A stretch of 35,048 nucleotides of DNA from an uncultured Peptococcaceae bacterium. GTDB taxonomy: Bacteria > Bacillota > Limnochordia > Darwinibacteriales > Darwinibacteriaceae. Both the position numbers and the translations under genes were made by a program. Where the stretch lies: assembly GCA_937988745.1 (NCBI GenBank), contig CALKAR010000124.1, positions 1 through 35,048 on the forward strand, given 5' to 3'. The notes below the pieces were generated by a model. It saw only the letters and a program-made list of their open reading frames with translations. It had not been told where the DNA came from and did no database searches. Shown here one piece after another: positions 30,096-35,048 of this stretch. Position 1 is the first letter of the stretch; each line of letters starts with the position of its first letter.

Positions 30096-30469
30096 AATCA
30101 CTAGAGGAACTTCGAAAACTGCGGGAAACGCTTCAGCAAGATATGCTGACCAGAAATGGCGATGGCAATCCCCGGATTATAGTGGGCATGGGAACTTGCG
30201 GTATCGCCGCCGGTGCACGGGAAGTAATGCAGGCTATTATGCAGGAAATCCGGGATCGGAATATCAATGTAACCATTTCACAGACAGGCTGCATTGGAAT
30301 GTGCGAAAAAGAGCCCTTGATTGATGTCCAGCTGCCTGGTAAAGAACGGATCACATATGGCAATGTCACTGCACAAGATGTGGAACGCATCATTGTACAG
30401 CATGTGATCAATGGGCAGATTGTGGAGGACTTGGTTATAGCAAGGTTAGAGGAAGGGGAAGTTCAATGA
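30092..30469 (+). CDS. hndB: Hydrogenase (2Fe-2S) ferredoxin-like subunit HndB
   Basis: A 125-residue thioredoxin-like [2Fe-2S] protein. An N-terminal helix (SLEELRKLRETLQQDML) is followed by GMGTCGIAAGAREVMQAI (Cys36) and QTGCIGMCEKEPLIDV (Cys67 and Cys71). Only three of the four usual ligand cysteines are seen; the GMGTCG form is, from memory, normal for HndB-like proteins. It is the small electron-transfer subunit. The ATG overlaps the preceding gene (ATGA) and its end overlaps hndC, so stoichiometric expression is likely. Confidence 0.88.
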   Translation: MKSLEELRKLRETLQQDMLTRNGDGNPRIIVGMGTCGIAAGAREVMQAIMQEIRDRNINVTISQTGCIGMCEKEPLIDVQLPGKERITYGNVTAQDVERIIVQHVINGQIVEDLVIARLEEGEVQ

Positions 30470-32271
30470 AGCCAACGTTTTACCGCAGTCATGTCTTAAT
30501 ATGTACGGGAACCGGGTGTGTTTCATCAGGGGCATCGAAGATACAGACTGTATTAGCAGAAGAGCTAGAGAAGCACAATCTGCAGGATGAAATCAAAGTA
30601 GTAGAGACCGGCTGCCACGGATTCTGCGAAAAAGGCCCGATTATGATTGTATACCCAGAGGGAGTGTTCTACTGCCGAATTAAGCCAGAAGATATTGGTC
30701 AGATCGTCGAAGAGCATCTCCTGAAGGGAAGAATCGTTGATAGACTGCTTTATCAAGAACTTCATACTGAAGCAAGCATTCCTACCTATCGTGAGATCGA
30801 CTTTTATAAGAAACAGCACCGCATCGTTTTGGCCAACTGCGGCCGGATTGACCCGGAAAGCATTGAGGAATACATCGCTGTAGGCGGCTACGAAGCCTGC
30901 GGCAGGGCATTGACCGAAATGACACCAGAAGAAGTCATTGCTGAAGTTAAGAGCGCAGGCCTGCGGGGCCGGGGTGGCGCTGGGTTCCCAACTGGCCTAA
31001 AATGGGAATTTACTCGGCAGACGCCAAGCGATAAAAAGTACATTATCTGCAACGCCGACGAAGGCGATCCAGGCGCCTTTATGGACCGCAGCCTGTTAGA
31101 GGGTGATCCTCACCGGATCATTGAAGGTATGATCATTGGGGCATACGCTATTGGTGCCGACGAGGGCTATATTTACGTGCGAGCAGAATATCCGCTGGCA
31201 ATTCATCGCTTAGAAATCGCCCTTGAACAGGCACGGAAATATGGATTCTTAGGTGAAGATATTTTCGGAAGTGGCTTTAATTTTGATCTGCAGATCAAGA
31301 AAGGCGCAGGCGCCTTTGTCTGCGGTGAAGAGACTGCACTTATGGCTTCTATTGAAGGTAAGCGCGGTATGCCTCGTCCAAAGCCACCTTTCCCCTCTGT
31401 TTCGGGTCTCTGGGGTAAGCCAACCAATATCAATAACGTAGAGACTTTCGGCAACGTGCCTTACATTATTAAGAACGGTGCTGAGGCTTTCCGGTCGATT
31501 GGAACCGAAAAGAGCGCTGGAACCAAGGTCTTTGCCTTGACCGGTAAGATCAACAACACTGGGCTGGTTGAAGTACCGATGGGAATGACTCTGCGGGAGG
31601 TTATCTACGATATCGGCGGCGGTGTCACCGATGGAAAAGAGCTGAAAGCTGTCCAAATCGGTGGTCCATCAGGTGGATGTGTTCCTGCCGATATGCTGGA
31701 TATTCCCATCGATTATGAGTCGCTTAATGAAGTCGGTGCCATGATGGGTTCCGGTGGAATGGTCGTCATGGACGAAACCACCTGTATGGTTGACGTAGCT
31801 CGCTACTTCCTTCAGTTTACTCAGAGCGAATCATGCGGCAAATGTACTCCCTGCCGTGAAGGAACTAAGCGGATGCTGGAGATTCTAGACAGGATCTGCT
31901 CTGGTGAAGGGCAGCCAGGGGATTTAGAGCTCTTGGAAGAACTGGGCCAACACATTGTTGACACATCGCTTTGTCAGCTTGGTGGTTCTGCTCCTAACCC
32001 AGTCCTGAGCACCCTACGTTATTTCCGTGATGAGTACGAAGCTCACATCAATGATAAGCGCTGCCCAGCTAACGTGTGTGCTGGCATGGGGGCTCCATAT
32101 GTCATTGACGAGCATACCTGCATCGGCTGCAGCCTGTGCGCTCGGTTCTGCCCGATGGATGCCATCAGCGGCGAGAAGAAGAAGCCCCACGAGATTGATC
32201 CTGAGCAGTGCATAGCTTGCGGCGTCTGTGCAGGCAAGTGCCCTGTACATGCTATTTCGCAGGCATCGTAA
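30466..32271 (+). CDS. hndC: NAD(P)H-binding NuoF-like hydrogenase subunit
   Basis: A 601-residue flavoprotein of the bifurcating hydrogenase. Residues 1-95 are a thioredoxin-like [2Fe-2S] domain (Cys13, Cys18, Cys50, Cys54). The NuoF core follows with GRGGAGFPTG (168-177, NADH/FMN), NADEGDPGAF (196-205, FMN) and an SLBB region (about 360-410). The [4Fe-4S] motif is Cys457/460/463 and Cys503. The C-terminus adds two ferredoxin-type [4Fe-4S] motifs (Cys552/555/558/562 and Cys582/585/588/592), which are absent from complex I NuoF and are a mark of HydB/HndC. FMN here is the probable bifurcation site. It overlaps hndB by 4 nt, and hndD follows after 25 nt. Confidence 0.95.
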   Translation: MKPTFYRSHVLICTGTGCVSSGASKIQTVLAEELEKHNLQDEIKVVETGCHGFCEKGPIMIVYPEGVFYCRIKPEDIGQIVEEHLLKGRIVDRLLYQELHTEASIPTYREIDFYKKQHRIVLANCGRIDPESIEEYIAVGGYEACGRALTEMTPEEVIAEVKSAGLRGRGGAGFPTGLKWEFTRQTPSDKKYIICNADEGDPGAFMDRSLLEGDPHRIIEGMIIGAYAIGADEGYIYVRAEYPLAIHRLEIALEQARKYGFLGEDIFGSGFNFDLQIKKGAGAFVCGEETALMASIEGKRGMPRPKPPFPSVSGLWGKPTNINNVETFGNVPYIIKNGAEAFRSIGTEKSAGTKVFALTGKINNTGLVEVPMGMTLREVIYDIGGGVTDGKELKAVQIGGPSGGCVPADMLDIPIDYESLNEVGAMMGSGGMVVMDETTCMVDVARYFLQFTQSESCGKCTPCREGTKRMLEILDRICSGEGQPGDLELLEELGQHIVDTSLCQLGGSAPNPVLSTLRYFRDEYEAHINDKRCPANVCAGMGAPYVIDEHTCIGCSLCARFCPMDAISGEKKKPHEIDPEQCIACGVCAGKCPVHAISQAS

Positions 32272-32296
32272 AGAGTAGGGAAAGGAGTTTCTGTGG

Positions 32297-34009
32297 ATGA
32301 GCAAAATCACCTTGACCATAGATAACCAAGTTGTAGAAGTTAAGGCGGGCGCAACCATTTTGGATGCAGCCCGGGAGGCAGGGATTGAGATACCAACGCT
32401 GTGCTACCATCCAGATCTTTCCCTGCATGGGTCCTGTCGAGTTTGTGTGGTAGAAGACTTAAAGAGCGGCCGGCTGTTAGCCTCGTGCGTTGCGCCGGCT
32501 GCTGATGGGATGGAAATCAGCACCTGCAGTGCTCGCACTCGCAAGGCACGGCGCCTCAATGTGGAACTGCTGCTGGCCAATCATCCCAACGACTGCCTGA
32601 GCTGTGACCGAAGCGGCAGCTGTGAATTGCAGGATTTAGCTTATAAACTGGGCATTAGGCGGGAAAATATTGAGCGCTTTGCTGGTGAAAAGCGGGATCT
32701 GCCCGTCGATGAGCGGGGGCCAGCTCTGCGCCGCGAACCTAACAAGTGCATCCTTTGCGGACGCTGCGTTCGGGTTTGTGAGGAAGTACAGGGTGTATCT
32801 GCCCTTGACTTTACTGGCCGTGGTTTTGACTCGATGGTGACAACCGCCTTTGATCTGCCGTTGAGCGAAATCAACTGTGCCAACTGCGGCCAATGTGCTG
32901 TAGTCTGCCCAGTAGGTGCGATTACAGAAATCAGTGAAATCGAGCGTGTCTGGGAAGCAATCGATGATCCAGATAAGGTCGTTGTGGTTCAGACCGCTCC
33001 TGCCATCCAGGCCAGCATCGGCGAAGAATTTGGCCTACCTGCTGGGACAGTTGTGACTGGTAAGCTGGTAGCAGCTCTACGGAGGCTGGGTTTTGATCGG
33101 GTGTTCTCCACAGAGTTCAGCGCTGACCTGACAATTCTGGAAGAGGGCTATGAGTTCATCGGTAAGATCAAAGAGGGCAAGCCCCTACCGCACATCACAT
33201 CTTGTTGTCCTGGCTGGATCAAGTACGCTGAGCACAACTATCCTGACCTGCTCGACCATATTTCTAGCGCTAAATCACCGCAGCAGATGTTCTCGACGCT
33301 GGTCAAGACCTATTATGCAAAGCAGATCGAGGTTGATCCCGAGCAGATCTTTACTGTATCGATCATGCCCTGTACTGCTAAGAAGTTTGAAAAAGAGCGG
33401 GAAGAGCATCGCGACAGCGGTTATCAAGATACTGATGCAGTACTCACTACTCGTGAGCTTGCCCGGATGATCAAAGAGGCTGGATTAGATTTCTTAGGTC
33501 TGCCTGATGAGGATTACGACCAAATCATGGGCAGCGTTACCGGTGCAGCTACTATCTTCGGTACTACCGGTGGAGTGACAGAAGCTGCTCTGCGAACAGT
33601 GAAGGAAGTACTCACAGATGAACCATTAGAACGCTTAAATCTCGGTATAATGGGTATCAGAGAGGCCGAAGTAGAAATAGGAGACCGCACTTATAAGGTG
33701 GGAGTGGCCAGTGGTCTGGCTAACGCAGCACAATTGCTCGATGAAGTGCGGGCAGGAACGTCAAAGTATGACTGGATCGAGATCATGGCCTGCCCACACG
33801 GCTGTGTCGGCGGTGGCGGACAGCCTCTGCCCAACAGTAAAGACGTGGTGGTCAAGCGAGCACAGGGACTGGCTAATACGGATAAGAGCAACACAATCCG
33901 CAAATCTCACGAGAACCCTGATGTCAATAGGTTGTATAAGGAATATCTTGGTGAACCCATGAGTGGAAAGGCACACGAACTGCTCCATACAACTTATCAA
34001 GCTCGCTGA
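32297..34009 (+). CDS. hndD: [FeFe] hydrogenase catalytic subunit, bifurcating type
   Basis: A 570-residue hydrogenase. From the N-terminus: a plant-type [2Fe-2S] domain (Cys36/47/50/64), a His-ligated [4Fe-4S] cluster (His96, Cys100/103/109), two [4Fe-4S] clusters (Cys151/154/157/161 and Cys194/197/200/204), and the H-cluster domain. All H-cluster motifs are intact: L1 TSCCPGW (301-307, proton-relay Cys303), L2 MPCTAKKFE (Cys359), and L3 MACPHGCVGGGGQP (Cys499 and Cys503). A small-subunit-like tail follows (about 515-565). This M3-type layout with HndABC partners is that of electron-confurcating A3 hydrogenases. AGGAG lies about 10 nt before the ATG. The maturases HydE, HydF and HydG are not in the window. 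Confidence 0.96.
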   Translation: MSKITLTIDNQVVEVKAGATILDAAREAGIEIPTLCYHPDLSLHGSCRVCVVEDLKSGRLLASCVAPAADGMEISTCSARTRKARRLNVELLLANHPNDCLSCDRSGSCELQDLAYKLGIRRENIERFAGEKRDLPVDERGPALRREPNKCILCGRCVRVCEEVQGVSALDFTGRGFDSMVTTAFDLPLSEINCANCGQCAVVCPVGAITEISEIERVWEAIDDPDKVVVVQTAPAIQASIGEEFGLPAGTVVTGKLVAALRRLGFDRVFSTEFSADLTILEEGYEFIGKIKEGKPLPHITSCCPGWIKYAEHNYPDLLDHISSAKSPQQMFSTLVKTYYAKQIEVDPEQIFTVSIMPCTAKKFEKEREEHRDSGYQDTDAVLTTRELARMIKEAGLDFLGLPDEDYDQIMGSVTGAATIFGTTGGVTEAALRTVKEVLTDEPLERLNLGIMGIREAEVEIGDRTYKVGVASGLANAAQLLDEVRAGTSKYDWIEIMACPHGCVGGGGQPLPNSKDVVVKRAQGLANTDKSNTIRKSHENPDVNRLYKEYLGEPMSGKAHELLHTTYQAR

Positions 34010-34034
34010 GGGTGACCCTGGGAGGTAAGCAAAT

Positions 34035-34994
34035 ATGAATAAAAAGCGCGTTACTCTAGTCGGAATCTTGACAGTCTTATTGCTGGCTGTGAACCCCCTC
34101 TCAGCCCTTGGCAGCGCACTGCCAAAGGTCACGATACAGAGCCCCGCGACAGTGGGGGCTCTGCCGCTCATCTGGATCAAAGAGAGTGGGTTCTTAGATG
34201 ACCAAGTCGATTTAGACATTCTAGTTTCTCCTGACCACCAACGCGGCTTGGCATTGATAGCCCAAAATGAAATTGAGCTTTTGGTCACTGGGGTCAATGT
34301 TGGGGCAAAAGCTTACAACAAGGGGATTGACCTCCGCCTAGTAAACGTTAATATCTGGGGTATTGATTATCTCTTAACCGGCGGATTCGAAGCTCGTACT
34401 TGGTCCGATCTAGAGGGAAAAACACTCAGCTTACCTCTTCAGGGTGGTCCTTTAGATTTCTTGGCTCGATACTTTCTGCTGGAAAATGGAGCGGATGAAA
34501 GCAAAGTGAAGATTGTCTACCAGGCATCGAACAACGGTGCTCGTTCTTTCCAGCTGGGAAGCGTGGATGCGATTATCCTGCCTGAACCGCTCGTCACCAT
34601 CACTTTGAAGAATTACGCTGACGCTGTTTTGTCCTTCGACTTACAAGCAGAGTGGGCGAAACTGCATGATGGTGATGACCGGATACCGTTTGTAGGATTG
34701 TTTGTCAGGGGTGATTTTGCCACCCAGAATAGCGATCTTATTGCCGCCCTCGAGGAAGGATACCGGCAGGGATTAGAATGGGTGAAGGCGAATCCAACCG
34801 AGGCAGCGGTCCTAGCAGGTGAGTATTTCGGCCAGCCGCCTGCGATTGTCCAAGAGTCATTTGGCCGGATCAATCTTAATCTGTATCCGGAAAATGAGAC
34901 GAAGATGTTGATTGAACGGTACTTCACTGAGATTATGAGGTTCTATCCCGAGATGATAGGTGGTCAACTACCTGATGCGGATTTCTATCTCTAA
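34035..34994 (+). CDS. ABC transporter substrate-binding protein, NMT1/SsuA-like
   Basis: A 319-residue exported protein. Residues 1 to about 28 form a signal peptide (positive MNKKR, hydrophobic core VTLVGILTVLLLAVNPL, cleavage near ALGSA). There is no lipobox Cys, so anchoring is not explained. The mature part is a periplasmic-binding fold of the NitT/TauT/NMT1 kind (VGALPLIWIKESGFLDD, AQNEIELLVTGVNVGAKAYNKG, LEGKTLSLPL, LGSVDAIILPEPLV), related to binders of sulfonates, nitrate, riboflavin or thiamine precursors. GGGAGG lies 9 nt before the ATG. It starts 25 nt after hndD, so it may be part of that transcript. Permease and ATPase partners would have to lie beyond the right edge, and a hairpin follows the gene. 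Confidence 0.85.
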   Translation: MNKKRVTLVGILTVLLLAVNPLSALGSALPKVTIQSPATVGALPLIWIKESGFLDDQVDLDILVSPDHQRGLALIAQNEIELLVTGVNVGAKAYNKGIDLRLVNVNIWGIDYLLTGGFEARTWSDLEGKTLSLPLQGGPLDFLARYFLLENGADESKVKIVYQASNNGARSFQLGSVDAIILPEPLVTITLKNYADAVLSFDLQAEWAKLHDGDDRIPFVGLFVRGDFATQNSDLIAALEEGYRQGLEWVKANPTEAAVLAGEYFGQPPAIVQESFGRINLNLYPENETKMLIERYFTEIMRFYPEMIGGQLPDADFYL

Positions 34995-35020
34995 AGATAA
35001 CCTAAAGCAAGGAATAACAG

Positions 35021-35048
35021 GCACTGCTGGCTTATTAGCAGTGCTTGT
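35021..35048 (+). terminator. Probable terminator cut by the window edge
   Basis: The 8-bp stem GCACTGCT (35021-35028) / AGCAGTGC (35037-35044) is followed by TTGT at the window end. The T-run cannot be judged. Confidence 0.5.

Noticed and set aside
34010..34020. Palindrome AGGGTGACCCT after hndD as a terminator
   Set aside because: It has no loop to speak of and no T-run, and it lies against the ribosome site of the next gene.
1..35048. Mobile elements, prophage genes or a CRISPR array
   Set aside because: No transposase, integrase, phage protein, terminal repeats or regularly spaced repeats were seen.

Overview
This 35 kb window looks like chromosome from an anaerobic, fermentative, Gram-positive-type bacterium (Clostridia- or Limnochordia-like Firmicutes). 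The pointers are an HndABCD-type electron-bifurcating [FeFe] hydrogenase with its Firmicutes-style accessory genes, strong AGGAGG-type ribosome sites with many GTG/TTG starts, compact sigma-A promoters (TTGACA/TATAAT-like, 17-nt spacers), and MarR, PadR and XRE-AbrB regulators beside ABC exporters. By eye the G+C content is about half. I see no tRNA, rRNA, CRISPR array, insertion sequence or prophage gene. No gene-free stretch exceeds 300 bases.

Layout. (1) 1-4620: end of an RDD membrane protein, then a self-regulated operon of a MarR regulator and a heterodimeric ABC multidrug exporter. (2) 4620-6520, minus strand: a PadR regulator fused to a DUF4180 domain, and an alpha/beta hydrolase. (3) 6528-9993, minus strand: a large polytopic membrane alpha/beta hydrolase and L-rhamnose isomerase. 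(4) 10119-12702, plus strand: a FNR/CRP-type box at exactly -41.5 of an extended -10 promoter, then a miniature Ric (YtfE/ScdA)-like protein lacking its iron ligands, a P1B-type metal ATPase with a CPG motif and a P1B-4-like HEG motif, and a separate heavy-metal-associated domain protein. (5) 12717-17578: two chemotaxis-type receptors with near-identical promoters flank a divergent MATE exporter, whose leader carries an inverted-repeat operator and an attenuator-like terminator. (6) 17588-20725, minus strand: a GH38 alpha-mannosidase. (7) 20841-25562, plus strand: an XRE-AbrB regulator with an ABC-2 transporter, then an iron-type alcohol dehydrogenase, an unknown protein and an Asp-box (sialidase-like) protein. 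(8) 25661-28817: a hydrogenase-associated signalling set (two DRTGG proteins, an anti-sigma-like ATPase, a degenerate hydrogenase-like iron-sulfur protein and a PHP phosphoesterase). (9) 28811-34009: hndA, an ATPase-domain protein, hndB, hndC and hndD. (10) 34035-34994: an exported NMT1/SsuA-like binding protein.

How it fits together. The hydrogenase would reoxidise NADH and reduced ferredoxin from sugar fermentation to give H2. The neighbouring sensor-like genes are plausibly its redox control. RhaA, the mannosidase and the Asp-box protein point to growth on plant or host glycans. The most interesting candidates for an undescribed system are the FNR-box / mini-Ric / CPG-ATPase / lone HMA cluster, the structured leaders of the MATE and alcohol dehydrogenase genes, and the hydrogenase-linked DRTGG/ATPase/degenerate-hydrogenase/PHP module. 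All functions are read from sequence motifs and memory of the families; no database search was run.
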